From: Desulfobacteraceae bacterium
GTDB lineage: Bacteria; Desulfobacterota; Syntrophobacteria; Syntrophobacterales; Syntrophobacteraceae
Assembly (NCBI GenBank): GCA_021372055.1
Contig: JAJFVB010000001.1
Location: 1-64,000, forward strand
DNA length: 64,000 nucleotides
Reading direction: 5' to 3'
Each line of letters opens with the position of its first letter. The stretch's first letter is position 1. The translations under genes were made by a program, and so were the position numbers. Positions 35,658 to 45,182 of the stretch are shown here, piece after piece. Below the pieces are notes generated by a model. It was not told the DNA's origin. It did no database searches and worked only from the letters and a program-made list of their open reading frames with translations.

Positions 35658-36513
35658 ATTCAGGCCGTACGATCCTGTCCCGGCCGGGCTTTTCCAGCCT
35701 GCCTATTATTTTCGCGAACAGCACTCCAAGTTCTTTCCCGGCAGCGGTGGCCGTCGCGATGATATCCTCCAGCAGCGCGGGCTGGTAGCAGTCGGGGAGA
35801 TTCACGTTCGTTATCACGGATACTCCGAGCACCTTCATTCCGGTATGAACGGCCGTTATGACCTCCATTACCATGGACATTCCGACCGCATCCGCGCCGA
35901 TCATTTTCAGGAAACGGGTTTCGGCCGCGGTTTCCAGGCTGGGACCAAGCACTCCCGCATAGACTCCGCGATGGAGCCGGATGCGTTCGTCCATGGCGGT
36001 CTGCAGCGCCGTTTGCACCAGATCGCGGCTGTAGGGTTCGGTCATGTCCGGAAAGCGCGGCCCCCAGTCGTCCACGTTGGGGCCGACGAGCGGATTATGC
36101 CCGGTGAGATTGATGTGGTCGGTCACCACCATCAGTTCTCCGGCATGGAAGTTGGGATTCAGCCCACCGGCGGCGTTCGAGAGAATCAGCGTTTTCACCC
36201 CCAGGGACCGGAGAACGCGGATCGGGAAGGCGATTTGCGCCGGAGACCATCCCTCATAGAGGTGAAACCGGCCCTGCATGGCCACGACGCCCGTTTCGCC
36301 CAGCCTGCCGCAGACGAGCTGACCGCGATGGCTCTGGACCGTGCTCACCGGGCAGTGCGGAATCGCGGCGTAGGGAATCTCGATTGCCTGCCCGATCGTC
36401 TCAACGATATCGCCAAGGCCCGTGCCGCAGATCATGCCTATCTCGGGAACGCAGTCAAGTTGGGGCCTGATATAGGCCGCCGCTTCCTCAACCTTTCCGC
36501 TGTAGCTGCTCAT
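35656..36513 (-). CDS. punA: Purine nucleoside phosphorylase (PNP/MTAP family, trimeric type)
   Basis: A 285-residue enzyme splitting inosine and guanosine with phosphate to base and ribose 1-phosphate, in purine salvage. Motifs: ICGTGLGDI, the phosphate loop, SHRGQLVCG, GRFHLYEGWSP, SNAAGGLNPNF and GEMMV-type GELMVVTDHIN. The length and these blocks match the mammalian-type trimeric PNP (PunA/DeoD2) rather than the E. coli DeoD hexamer. I start at ATG 36513, preceded by GAGGAAA; a start 16 codons upstream is less likely. Confidence 0.93.
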   Translation of the reverse strand: MSSYSGKVEEAAAYIRPQLDCVPEIGMICGTGLGDIVETIGQAIEIPYAAIPHCPVSTVQSHRGQLVCGRLGETGVVAMQGRFHLYEGWSPAQIAFPIRVLRSLGVKTLILSNAAGGLNPNFHAGELMVVTDHINLTGHNPLVGPNVDDWGPRFPDMTEPYSRDLVQTALQTAMDERIRLHRGVYAGVLGPSLETAAETRFLKMIGADAVGMSMVMEVITAVHTGMKVLGVSVITNVNLPDCYQPALLEDIIATATAAGKELGVLFAKIIGRLEKPGRDRIVRPE

Positions 36514-36730
36514 GGTTCCGGTTTCCTCTGCTTTGCCGTGGAAATTGGCCGTAAACGCCAATATCGGGTATACTGAAAAGTCGGCGGCACCCCGAACCGT
36601 ATCCGGGCAGCACCCGCCGATTCGGGGACAATTGACACAAGCGTCGGGATTTGTAAAGATCGTTTCCCCGGCAGCGTGACTGTCATAATGATGAAAAACC
36701 TACAGCAAGGGATGATTTCCTGGACCCCAG

Positions 36731-39700
36731 ATGACACATTCTCACCCTAGAAAGAAACCGGGGATCGCCGATTCCGCTTTCATTCCCTCCTACCCTTCCG
36801 ATCTCCCCATCATCGAGTGGCGCGACAGGATCGTCCGCGCCGTGCAGGAGCATCAGGTGCTCGTGATTACGGGGGAAACCGGTTCGGGAAAGAGCACCCA
36901 GATCCCCAAGTTCTGCATTGAGGCCGGCAGGGGCGTCGCCGGAATGATCGGATGCACTCAGCCTCGAAGAATTGCGGCAATCACCCTCGCGGCCCGCGTG
37001 TCCGAAGAACTCGGCGCGGACGGCCCCGGACTGGTGGGGCACAAGATTCGTTTTCAGGACCGCACCGGGAAAAACACCCGCATCAAGTTCATGACGGACG
37101 GAATCCTGCTCGCCGAGGCTCAAAGGGACAGGAATTTCCGGGCCTACGACACGATCATCGTCGACGAAGCCCACGAACGAACGCTCAACATCGATTTTCT
37201 CCTCGGGATACTCAAACAGACGCTGCCCAAAAGGCCCGAGCTCAAGGTGATCATCACCTCCGCCACAATCGATCCGGAGAAGTTCTCGAAAGCGTTCGGA
37301 GACGCCCCGATCATCGAAGTCTCCGGGAGGACCTACCCCGTGGAGGTCTGGTACAGGCCCGTTCGGACCGAAGATGAGGAAGCCGGGGACCTTACCCACA
37401 TCGACCAGGCCGTCGAGGCCGTCGAATTGCTGAAGCGAAGCCCCGCCAAGAGGGGTGATATTCTCGTGTTCATGCCCACCGAGAGCGACATCCGGGAGAC
37501 GGTGCAGCGGCTCGAAGAAAAGCGATTTATGAACACAACCGTGCTGCCGCTTTTCGGCCGCATGGCGGCAAACGACCAGCAGCGGATCTTCCAGCCGCTT
37601 TCGGAAGACAAGATCGTCGTTGCGACCAACGTGGCAGAAACCTCGATCACGATTCCGCGCATCCGGTACGTCGTCGATACGGGACTCGCAAGGATCGCGC
37701 AGTACAATGCCCGTTCCAGGACGAACAGCCTGCCGGTGAGCGCGATATCGCAGGCGAGCGCGGACCAGAGGAAAGGCCGCTGCGGACGCGTCGAGGCCGG
37801 CATCTGCGTGCGGCTCTATTCGGAGAAGGACTACCTCGATCGCCTGCTCTACACGCAACCCGAAATCCAGCGCTCGAACCTTGCCGAAGTGATCCTGCGG
37901 ATGCTCTTCCTCAAGCTCGGCAAGGTGCAGGATTTTCCCTTCATCGACCCGCCCTCGCCCGCGGCCATCAAGGACGGCTTCGGGGTGCTGCGCGAACTGG
38001 GCGCGGTCGACGAGCACCAGCGCCTGACGCAGACCGGGAAGACAATGGCCCGGCTGCCGGTCGATCCCCGCATCTCGAGGATGCTCCTCGAGGCCCGGCT
38101 CGAAAACGCTTTGCGCGAGGTCGGCATCATTGCGGCGGCATTGAGCATCCAGGACCCGCGGGAGCGGCCCCTGGAGCAGGAAACGCAGGCGGACCAGGCA
38201 CAGGCCGTTTTTCGGGACACTCGTTCGGATTTCGTATCGCTGCTCAAGATCTGGCAGGCATGCTGGCAGGAACCCGTCGCGGGGAACCTTCTCAAAGCGA
38301 CCTCCGGTGCATCTCCGGATGCCGAGTTTTCCGAACCCGATGTTCCCGTGCGGGAACCGGCAAACGGTGCCCAGCCAGGACGCAGGAGCGCCGGCCAGTT
38401 GAAGAAGTTTTGCCGACGCCACTTCCTGTCGTTTCGTCGCATGCGGGAGTGGCGCGACATCTACGAAGAGATCCGGTCCATCCTCGGCGAACTCGGAGAC
38501 TTCATCGAAAATCCCGCGCCCGCAGGCTACGACGCGATTCACCGATCCATTCTCAGCGGTTATCTCAGCCAGGTCGCTCTGCGCAAGGAAAGAAACATCT
38601 TCACCGCCGCGCGCGGCAAGCAGGCCATGATTTTTCCCGGCTCGGGCCTGTTCGGCAAGGCCGGCCCCTGGATAGTCGCGTCCGAAATGGTGCAGACCTC
38701 GCGGTTCTACGCCCGCACCGCGGCCAATATCGATCCCGCGTGGCTCGAACAGGTCGGCCGCCATCTGTGCAAGTACAGCTGGTCGGAGCCTCACTGGGAA
38801 AAGCGGCGCGGACAGGTCGCGGCATTCGAGAAGGTGACTCTTTACGGCTTGACCGTGGCGGACAGGCGCAAGGTCGACTTCGGCCGCATAAATCCCAAAG
38901 AGGCCCGCCAAATTTTTATCCGCTCCGCGCTGGTTGAAGGCGAGCTTCCGGGCAAATACCCCTTCCTCGAGCACAACCGCGAGCTTGTGGCGCGCATCGA
39001 GGAGCTCGAAAACAAGACAAGGCGCAGAGACCTCCTCGTCGACGAAGAAGTGCTTTTCCGTTTCTACGAGGAACGCATACCCGAATTTGCGGATCTTCGG
39101 TCCTTCAACCGGATGATCAGGGAACACGGCGGCGACTCGTTTTTGCGGATGACAGAAGAGGATCTTCTGCGCTCCCAGCCCGACTTCGCGGCGCTGGAGC
39201 AGTTTCCCGACACGTTTCAGACGGGCTCGGCCGAACTGCCTCTGAAATACGACTTCCGTCCGGGAGAGGAGCGGGACGGAGTCTCTCTCACCGTCCCCGT
39301 GCACACGCTTCCAGCCCTTGCGCCGGATCGCTTCGAGTGGCTTGTTCCGGGACTGTTGCAGGAAAAGGTCCTTTTGCTTTTCAAAAGTCTTCCAAAAAGT
39401 CTCAGGAAAAATTTCGTCCCGGTAAACGAAACCGCCCGCCGGATTGCCCTGAGCCTCGATTACGGAGAGGGAAACCTCTACGTTCAGCTGAGCGCCAAGA
39501 CCTTCGCCCTCACCGGCGTACGCGTTTCTCCCGAGCAGTGGGACGGCTCCCAGCTTCCGGACCATCTCCGGATGCGCTTCGAGGTTACCGGGCCGAAGGG
39601 GGACGTTCTGAGCGCGGGGCGGCAAATCGAAGATCTCAGGCCGCTTGCCATGGAACGCCACGATGACCGTCTCTGGAAGGAGGCGCGCAGCACCTGGGAG

Positions 39701-40591
39701 CGGGACGGCATTACGGAGTGGGATTTCGGCCCCGTTCCGGCGAGCATCGAAATCGGCACGGACGCCCTCGGGCTTCCCCGCCATGCCTATCCGGGATTTT
39801 GCGACGAAGACGGCAGGGTCGCGCTCCGGCTCTTCACCGACCCCGATGCCGCCAGGGAATCCACCCGTTCCGGACTCATGCGGCTCTACAGGATCCGTTT
39901 TTCGGCCCAGCTCAAAGCGTTCCGAAAAGATTGGGGCTTTCCCGCGCAATATGCTTCGAAGGTCTTCTTCATGGGGTCGCCCGCGGAAGCATCCGGTCTG
40001 CTCTATGATTATATTCTACGCGAGATTTTCGACCTGCAGCACCCGCAGCCTCCCGATCTGGACCGTTTCAGGAAAAACATCGAACGAACAGGCGGCCGTC
40101 TGGGAGAGTTCGGAAACCGCCTGCTCGCCGAAGCGCTCGAAGTGGTCGGCGAGCGGCACGAAACCCGCTCCGCTCTCGATCGTTTCCGGAAAATGGCCGG
40201 AGGCAACGGAGCGGTAATCGAGCGCTTGTCCGTCATCTCGAGCGAGCTCGAAAGACTCGTCCCGCCCATGTTTCTTGCCGGACGGCCGGCGCTGGAGCTT
40301 CGATTTATGCCGCGAATTCTCAGGGCTTTCAGGCTTCGCGCCGAACGGGCATATGTGTCTCCCGAGAAAGATAAAACAAAAGAGCTGCAGGTTGTTCCAT
40401 TTGAGAGTAAACTGGGGAAAATTGAAAAGCTGATCCTGGCCGTGCCGACCGAAGAGGGGCTTGCCTACCTCGAACGGCTTCGCGCGATGATCGAAGAATT
40501 CAAAATCAGTCTCTTTGCTCCCGAGATCAAGACCCTTTTCCCCATTTCGGCTCAACGCATAGAAAAAGTGCTCCGGGAAAGACCGACGTGA
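36731..40591 (+). CDS. hrpA: ATP-dependent RNA helicase HrpA (DEAH box)
   Basis: A 1286-residue DEAH-box helicase. Walker A GETGSGKS at 48-55, DEAH at 145-148, SATI of motif III, the helicase C domain with ATNVAETSITIP and QRKGRCGR, then the winged-helix/ratchet region, an OB-fold and a ~550-residue C-terminal extension (DUF3418) typical of bacterial HrpA. In E. coli, HrpA helps resolve stalled ribosomes and process fimbrial mRNA. It overlaps the following Nudix gene by four bases (GTGA). The ribosome site before ATG 36731 is weak. Confidence 0.95.
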   Translation: MTHSHPRKKPGIADSAFIPSYPSDLPIIEWRDRIVRAVQEHQVLVITGETGSGKSTQIPKFCIEAGRGVAGMIGCTQPRRIAAITLAARVSEELGADGPGLVGHKIRFQDRTGKNTRIKFMTDGILLAEAQRDRNFRAYDTIIVDEAHERTLNIDFLLGILKQTLPKRPELKVIITSATIDPEKFSKAFGDAPIIEVSGRTYPVEVWYRPVRTEDEEAGDLTHIDQAVEAVELLKRSPAKRGDILVFMPTESDIRETVQRLEEKRFMNTTVLPLFGRMAANDQQRIFQPLSEDKIVVATNVAETSITIPRIRYVVDTGLARIAQYNARSRTNSLPVSAISQASADQRKGRCGRVEAGICVRLYSEKDYLDRLLYTQPEIQRSNLAEVILRMLFLKLGKVQDFPFIDPPSPAAIKDGFGVLRELGAVDEHQRLTQTGKTMARLPVDPRISRMLLEARLENALREVGIIAAALSIQDPRERPLEQETQADQAQAVFRDTRSDFVSLLKIWQACWQEPVAGNLLKATSGASPDAEFSEPDVPVREPANGAQPGRRSAGQLKKFCRRHFLSFRRMREWRDIYEEIRSILGELGDFIENPAPAGYDAIHRSILSGYLSQVALRKERNIFTAARGKQAMIFPGSGLFGKAGPWIVASEMVQTSRFYARTAANIDPAWLEQVGRHLCKYSWSEPHWEKRRGQVAAFEKVTLYGLTVADRRKVDFGRINPKEARQIFIRSALVEGELPGKYPFLEHNRELVARIEELENKTRRRDLLVDEEVLFRFYEERIPEFADLRSFNRMIREHGGDSFLRMTEEDLLRSQPDFAALEQFPDTFQTGSAELPLKYDFRPGEERDGVSLTVPVHTLPALAPDRFEWLVPGLLQEKVLLLFKSLPKSLRKNFVPVNETARRIALSLDYGEGNLYVQLSAKTFALTGVRVSPEQWDGSQLPDHLRMRFEVTGPKGDVLSAGRQIEDLRPLAMERHDDRLWKEARSTWERDGITEWDFGPVPASIEIGTDALGLPRHAYPGFCDEDGRVALRLFTDPDAARESTRSGLMRLYRIRFSAQLKAFRKDWGFPAQYASKVFFMGSPAEASGLLYDYILREIFDLQHPQPPDLDRFRKNIERTGGRLGEFGNRLLAEALEVVGERHETRSALDRFRKMAGGNGAVIERLSVISSELERLVPPMFLAGRPALELRFMPRILRAFRLRAERAYVSPEKDKTKELQVVPFESKLGKIEKLILAVPTEEGLAYLERLRAMIEEFKISLFAPEIKTLFPISAQRIEKVLRERPT

Positions 40592-41469
40592 ACAATCCTC
40601 CGGCTTGCCTGAATCTTATATACGACCCGTCCGCGCTGCAGCAACGCGCCATTGACCGCCTGGCGAACCGCTGCGGACTGGAGACCCTTTTTCGCGAGGA
40701 GGACTGCGGCGGCGACGTGCGCACATCGAGTGTGCTGCTGCTGCTCGGAGACCGCGTGTTCGAGCCGAACGGCATGGCCGAGGCCTGCATCATACTGAAC
40801 AAAAGGTCCAAGGAGGTGAAGCAGCCCGGGGACTTGTGCTGCCCGGGCGGAGCCATAGAGGCCGGGGTGGATCCGTACTTCGCAAAGCTGCTCTCCCTGC
40901 CCGGCTCGACTCTTTCACGCTGGCCGTGCTGGAGTCGCCTGAAGCACGAAAGTCCCGGCGATGCGGAATTTTTGTCGCTGCTGCTCGCTGCCGGACTGCG
41001 GGAAGGATGGGAGGAAATGCGCCTCTACCCTTTCGGCATCCGGTTTCTCGGGCCGCTTCCGGCTCAATGCCTCATTTTGTACCGCCGCGTCATTCACCCG
41101 ATGGTGGCCTGGGTCTCGAGGCAGAAGTCCTACACCCTGAGCTGGGAGGTGGAACGCATCGTCTACATCCCCGTCCGCGCTCTGCTGAATCCTTTCCATT
41201 ACGCGGTGTTCCGCCTCTTTGTTCCTCCCCGGCTCGCGTGGCGCTTTAACGGAACGACGGTGGATTTTCCCTGCTTTATCCATACCCATGGAGGACGAGC
41301 CGAACTCCTTTGGGGCGCAACATACAGGATCGTCACATTTTTTCTCGAGATCGTCTTCGGATTCAAGCCTCCTGGACCCGAAAGGCTTCCTCTCGTTCCG
41401 GCCGGCCTTGACGAGGGATACGTCAACGGCAATCACAGGAGCATGGGGTCCGGTTCCGGGAAACACTGA
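40588..41469 (+). CDS. Nudix-like protein with interrupted Nudix box
   Basis: A 293-residue protein resembling CoA diphosphatase-type Nudix hydrolases. ACIILNKRS and KQPGDLCCPGGAIE (about 66-91) correspond to the start of the domain and LREGWEEM (137-144) to the catalytic REUxEE part, but about 35 extra residues, including RWPCW, separate the two halves of the box. The metal-binding glutamates are present. It starts at GTG 40588 overlapping hrpA. Activity on CoA or another nucleotide substrate is unproven. The last third (FFLEIVFGFKPPGPERLP) is unusual for the family. Confidence 0.72.
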   Translation: MNNPPACLNLIYDPSALQQRAIDRLANRCGLETLFREEDCGGDVRTSSVLLLLGDRVFEPNGMAEACIILNKRSKEVKQPGDLCCPGGAIEAGVDPYFAKLLSLPGSTLSRWPCWSRLKHESPGDAEFLSLLLAAGLREGWEEMRLYPFGIRFLGPLPAQCLILYRRVIHPMVAWVSRQKSYTLSWEVERIVYIPVRALLNPFHYAVFRLFVPPRLAWRFNGTTVDFPCFIHTHGGRAELLWGATYRIVTFFLEIVFGFKPPGPERLPLVPAGLDEGYVNGNHRSMGSGSGKH

Positions 41470-41555
41470 TGCGTGATACCGCGTTTGCGTCGCGCGCCGC
41501 CCTGCGGTCGCGACGCCGTATTTGACATCCACTCGAAATACTCGAAAGGCCGACA

Positions 41556-41924
41556 ATGACTAAAGAAGGCGACGTCGTTCTCGTTTACATGGACGACAAT
41601 CCGGCGTTTTTCGCAAGGGTCGAGGGAATCACGATCGATATGAAGCCGGGATGGTTTCACCTGAGACTTCTGGTGCTTCAAATGCCGCTTCTCGTGGTGA
41701 CCTGGATCTTGCGGGAGTCCTATTTCAACGGCGAGGAATTTACGATGGGCGGGCACCCCATGAGGATTGAGAAGGTGATCGCGCCGTCGGAGGAAACGGG
41801 AGAGGGCGAGGACGAGCCCAGAGTGCTGACCCGTCAGCCGCCTCCAAAACCTGAGCCGGCAAAGCCCTCCAAAGCCCAGAAGGTAATTTCGATGGTCGAC
41901 CGGCGGAAAAAGAACGGCGATTGA
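41556..41924 (+). CDS. Conserved hypothetical protein, 122 aa
   Basis: A 122-residue soluble protein. The first 75 residues are hydrophobic and beta-rich (DVVLVYMDDNPAFFARVEGITIDMKPGWFHLRLLVLQMPLLVVTWIL), reading like a small beta-barrel, and the rest is a charged, Pro/Lys-rich tail. I recognise no named domain. It stands alone between the Nudix-like gene and the convergent HD-domain gene, with an AAAGG-like ribosome site. No function is proposed. Confidence 0.65.
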   Translation: MTKEGDVVLVYMDDNPAFFARVEGITIDMKPGWFHLRLLVLQMPLLVVTWILRESYFNGEEFTMGGHPMRIEKVIAPSEETGEGEDEPRVLTRQPPPKPEPAKPSKAQKVISMVDRRKKNGD

Positions 41925-42027
41925 CCCCAAAAACCGCCTCCCGCCCGGACGGATTCGGCACGACGATTCAAGCCGCTCAGCCGCCGGCCGAACACGCATG
42001 GACGGCAGGGCACTCCTTCAACCGCAA

Positions 42028-42609
42028 TCAGCCCTGCCGGTTTTTCTCCCACCATTCGTCGTGGCCCTTGAACCACCAGTCGGTGGAATCGGTCGTCAGG
42101 ACCTCCTCTGCGATCGCCTTGGCTATCGGAGTGACTAGGCGCTGGCGGGCAAAATGAATCCACTTGGCCGCGTAAACGTTTCCCAGGTCGTTTTGCTCCT
42201 TTAGTTCCAGAATGAGATCGAGCTGGTCGGCGTCGTGGGCCAGCCGGATCTCTTCCGTATCTTCCTCACGGTACTCCCTCAGGAGCGATTTCACCTCGTC
42301 TCCGAAGGGCAGCGTTTCGGCCAGGTCCGCTATGGCCCCTTTTTCATCCACCCTGACATAGCGCTTGTTCACGTAATTCTGATCGCCGGTGCGGGCTTCG
42401 GGTATGTCGTGGAAGAGGCAGAGGCAGACGGTTTTGAACGGATCGACGTTCCCGGCCAGGCGCGCCAGGGTGAAACCGATCATCGCCACGCGGTAGGAAT
42501 GGTCCGCAACGGATTCCCGGCCGGAGCCGAGGAACTGATAGCCGGATCGGGGTGTTTTCTTGAGCATTCCCAGTTCGAAGAAGAAATTTATTATCTTGCG
42601 ATAAGCCAA
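42028..42609 (-). CDS. HD-domain phosphohydrolase, YfbR-like
   Basis: A 193-residue HD-superfamily enzyme of the 5'-nucleotidase YfbR/ HDDC2 type. Metal ligands are visible as His in ESVADHSYR, the HD pair in LFHDIPEARTGD and Asp in AHDADQLDL. YfbR-type proteins dephosphorylate deoxynucleoside monophosphates in salvage. The start appears to be TTG 42609 with GGGGGA upstream; no ATG fits well. It is divergent from ilvN, with a strong hairpin in the gap. Confidence 0.88.
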   Translation of the reverse strand: MAYRKIINFFFELGMLKKTPRSGYQFLGSGRESVADHSYRVAMIGFTLARLAGNVDPFKTVCLCLFHDIPEARTGDQNYVNKRYVRVDEKGAIADLAETLPFGDEVKSLLREYREEDTEEIRLAHDADQLDLILELKEQNDLGNVYAAKWIHFARQRLVTPIAKAIAEEVLTTDSTDWWFKGHDEWWEKNRQG

Positions 42610-42640
42610 ATCGATCCCCCTGTTACTATTACGGAATTGA

Positions 42641-42676
42641 CCTTTTCCCGGCGGCCCTCGGGCCTCGCGGAAAAGG
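42641..42676. promoter_or_regulatory. Long hairpin upstream of ilvN
   Basis: CCTTTTCC (42641-42648) pairs with GGAAAAGG (42669-42676), and inside it GGCC/GGCC (42653-42656 with 42661-42664) forms a second stem with a CTCG loop. It lies between the divergent HD-domain gene and ilvN, 113 bases before the ilvN start. It could be a transcription boundary or part of an ilvN leader; no leader peptide rich in Leu, Val or Ile is seen. Confidence 0.4.
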
Positions 42677-42789
42677 CATGGAAATCATTAACACTTCAAA
42701 AGGTCCGCCAAAATTGATATACATAGCCGTAATCTTAGCAAATTTACTCTGCTCTCCCGACTCTACGGCTTTGGAGGTTTCACAAATAG

Positions 42790-43314
42790 ATGGAGAAGCA
42801 CACTCTTTCGGTACTGGTCGAAAACAGTCCCGGTGTTCTGACACGGGTGGCGGGCCTCTTTGCGCGACGCGGTTTCAACATAGACAGTCTCGCCGTGGGC
42901 CGCACGGACAGAAACGACGTCTCGCGCATGACAATCGTCGTCGAGGGAGACAGGTCACTGATCGAGCAAGTCACCAAGCAGCTTCACAAACTCATTGATG
43001 TTATCAAGATCAGCAATATTACGGAAGAGGAATATGTCGACCGCGAACTGGTTATGGTAAAGGTGGGAGCCGAGCCGAACCAGCGCGTGGAGACCATGCA
43101 CATAGCCGGAATATTCCGGGCGCGGGTCGTGGACCTGGGCAGAAAGACAATCACGTTCGAATGCACCGGCAATGCCGGCAAAATAAACGCTTTCGAAGAA
43201 TCCCTTCGGCCCTACGGCATAAAGGAACTCGTGCGCACGGGGAAGATCGCCATGCTGCGCGGGAACAAATTTGTGAGCGTGGGGGGGACGTCCCGGGACG
43301 ACGAAGAGGATTAG
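42790..43314 (+). CDS. ilvN: Acetolactate synthase small (regulatory) subunit
   Basis: A 174-residue regulatory subunit. An ACT domain covers about residues 5-80 (LSVLVENSPGVLTRVAGLFARRGFNIDSLAVG), followed by the ALS small-subunit C-terminal domain. It binds valine and tunes the catalytic subunit in branched-chain amino acid synthesis. It precedes the large-subunit gene by 53 bases, the reverse of the usual ilvB-ilvN order; ilvC and leuA are not in the window. Confidence 0.95.
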   Translation: MEKHTLSVLVENSPGVLTRVAGLFARRGFNIDSLAVGRTDRNDVSRMTIVVEGDRSLIEQVTKQLHKLIDVIKISNITEEEYVDRELVMVKVGAEPNQRVETMHIAGIFRARVVDLGRKTITFECTGNAGKINAFEESLRPYGIKELVRTGKIAMLRGNKFVSVGGTSRDDEED

Positions 43315-43367
43315 AATTCCTGAAAAGGTTCGAACGCGGGTAGCATGAAGATTTCCGGAGGTGTTAC

Positions 43368-45041
43368 GTGGAAATGACCGTTGCCGAGGCCTTGGTCCAG
43401 TGCCTCGAGAGGGAAAATGTCGATACGATTTTCGGGTATCCCGGCGGGGCCATCCTGCCGGTCTACGATGCCCTCTACCATTCCTCCAGGATCAAGCACG
43501 TGCTCGTCCGTCACGAACAGGGCGCCGTGCATGCGGCTGACGGATACGCACGGGTGAGCGGCAAGGTCGGCGTATGCATCGCGACTTCCGGACCGGGCGC
43601 GACCAACCTGGTAACGGGCATCGCGAACGCCTACATGGATTCGATCCCGATGGTCATAATCACGGGACAGGTCCCCACGAGCCAGATCGGAACGGATTCT
43701 TTCCAGGAAGTCGACATCACCGGGATAACCCTGCCGATCACCAAGCACAACTATCTTCTGAAGTACCCGGATCGGCTCCCGGCGGTCGTGAAAAGCGCCT
43801 TTCACATCGCGTCCACCGGACGGCCCGGTCCCGTGCTGATCGACATCCCCAAGGATATCGCGCAAACAAAGATTGCCTTCAAGTACCCGACAAGCGTTCG
43901 TCTGCGCGGGTACAAGCCCACCTACAAGGGGCATCCATCGAAAATCAAGGAAATCGCGGCCCTGATCGGAAAGGCCAAAAGGCCGGTCATCTACGCCGGA
44001 GGCGGCATCATCGCATCCAACGCATCTTCCGAGCTGCTTCAGTTCGCCGAAGCCATCTCGGCCCCGGTGACAAACACTTTCATGGGCCTTGCGGGCTTTC
44101 CGGGCGATCATCCCCTCTTCCTCGGCATGCTCGGGCTTCACGGCACCCGCTACGCAAATCTCGCCATTACGGAATCCGACCTTCTGATAGGGCTCGGCGC
44201 CCGTTTTGACGACCGTGTCGTGATGAACATCAACACCTTCGCGCCGAAGGCTACCGTCATACACGTCGACATCGACCCGGCCGAAATCGGCAAGGTCATA
44301 GGGACAAACGTGCCCCTCGTGGGGGACGTCAAGCTTGTGCTCAAGGCTCTGCTGCCGCTGCTCGAAAAGGTCGACCGCTCGGAGTGGCTCGAGCGCATCC
44401 GCTCGCTCAAGGCGGAATATCCCCTCACTTACTCCCGCGCATGCGGCGCGCTCAAACCCCAGTTCGTCATCGAACAGCTCTGGCAGTGCACCAAGGGCGA
44501 TGCGATCATCGCGACCGACGTGGGGCAGCACCAGATGTGGGTTGCCCAATTCTACAAGTTCCGGGAGCCCAGGACGCTTGTCTCTTCGGGCGGCCTCGGC
44601 TGCATGGGCTTCGGCCTTCCCGCCGCCGTCGGAGCCTGCATTGGCGCGCCCGGCCGAAAGGTCATCCTGGTGACCGGAGACGGCAGCCTGCAAATGACCA
44701 TGCAGGAACTGGGGACGATGATTGAACAGGGACTCGACGTCAAAATCGTCATTTTGAACAATTACGTGCTCGGGATGGTCCGGCAGCTCCAGGAGTTTTA
44801 CTGCGAAGGCCGGTACATGGCGGTCAACTTCCGCTTCCACCCGGATTTCGAACTTCTCGCCAAAGCTTACGGCATGCCCGGCTACACCTTCAAAACCGAA
44901 GAGGACGTGCTCAGGGGGCTCGCCGAGGCGATCGACAAACCCGGACCCGCGATCATCAACTGCATCGTGCCCGCCGAGGAAAACGTTTCCCCCATGGTTA
45001 TGGCGGGATCGGGCATCCATGAAGCAATCGATTGCGGGTAA
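43368..45041 (+). CDS. ilvB: Acetolactate synthase large (catalytic) subunit
   Basis: A 557-residue ThDP- and FAD-dependent enzyme condensing pyruvate with pyruvate or 2-oxobutyrate for valine, leucine and isoleucine. Catalytic Glu50 is in VRHEQGAVHAADGYAR, the FAD region in the middle domain is intact, and the ThDP/Mg motif GDGSLQMTMQEL is followed by NN. I start at GTG 43368, six bases from GGAGG (43357-43361). A strong terminator follows the gene. Confidence 0.96.
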   Translation: MEMTVAEALVQCLERENVDTIFGYPGGAILPVYDALYHSSRIKHVLVRHEQGAVHAADGYARVSGKVGVCIATSGPGATNLVTGIANAYMDSIPMVIITGQVPTSQIGTDSFQEVDITGITLPITKHNYLLKYPDRLPAVVKSAFHIASTGRPGPVLIDIPKDIAQTKIAFKYPTSVRLRGYKPTYKGHPSKIKEIAALIGKAKRPVIYAGGGIIASNASSELLQFAEAISAPVTNTFMGLAGFPGDHPLFLGMLGLHGTRYANLAITESDLLIGLGARFDDRVVMNINTFAPKATVIHVDIDPAEIGKVIGTNVPLVGDVKLVLKALLPLLEKVDRSEWLERIRSLKAEYPLTYSRACGALKPQFVIEQLWQCTKGDAIIATDVGQHQMWVAQFYKFREPRTLVSSGGLGCMGFGLPAAVGACIGAPGRKVILVTGDGSLQMTMQELGTMIEQGLDVKIVILNNYVLGMVRQLQEFYCEGRYMAVNFRFHPDFELLAKAYGMPGYTFKTEEDVLRGLAEAIDKPGPAIINCIVPAEENVSPMVMAGSGIHEAIDCG

Positions 45042-45073
45042 CAGGAAAACGGACGGCTGTTTATGCAATTTTC

Positions 45074-45107
45074 GATTGCCGGGAAGGGACTTCTCTTCCC
45101 GGCAGTC
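45074..45107 (+). terminator. Rho-independent terminator after ilvB
   Basis: A 13-pair stem (45074-45086 with 45095-45107, one G-U pair) around an eight-base loop, followed by GTTTG. It starts 32 bases after the ilvB stop codon and separates ilvNB from the hpn cluster. Confidence 0.75.
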
Positions 45108-45120
45108 GTTTGCCCCGACC

Positions 45121-45150
45121 TTGACTTTTGTCCCGCTCGCCCCGTATAGT
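45121..45150 (+). promoter_or_regulatory. Sigma70-type promoter of the hpnJ cluster
   Basis: TTGACT (45121-45126), 18 bases, TATAGT (45145-45150), ending 32 bases before the hpnJ ATG. Each box has a single mismatch to consensus. It sits directly after the ilvB terminator, so the hpn genes form a separate transcript. Confidence 0.7.
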
Positions 45151-45182
45151 ACGCGCTTCTGAAACCCCATGGAGAACACTCG

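Noticed and set aside
36683-39949. 1088-codon open frame on the minus strand
   Set aside because: It lies wholly opposite hrpA, whose helicase motifs are intact; the long antisense frame is a by-product of GC-rich codon use and has no recognisable domain.
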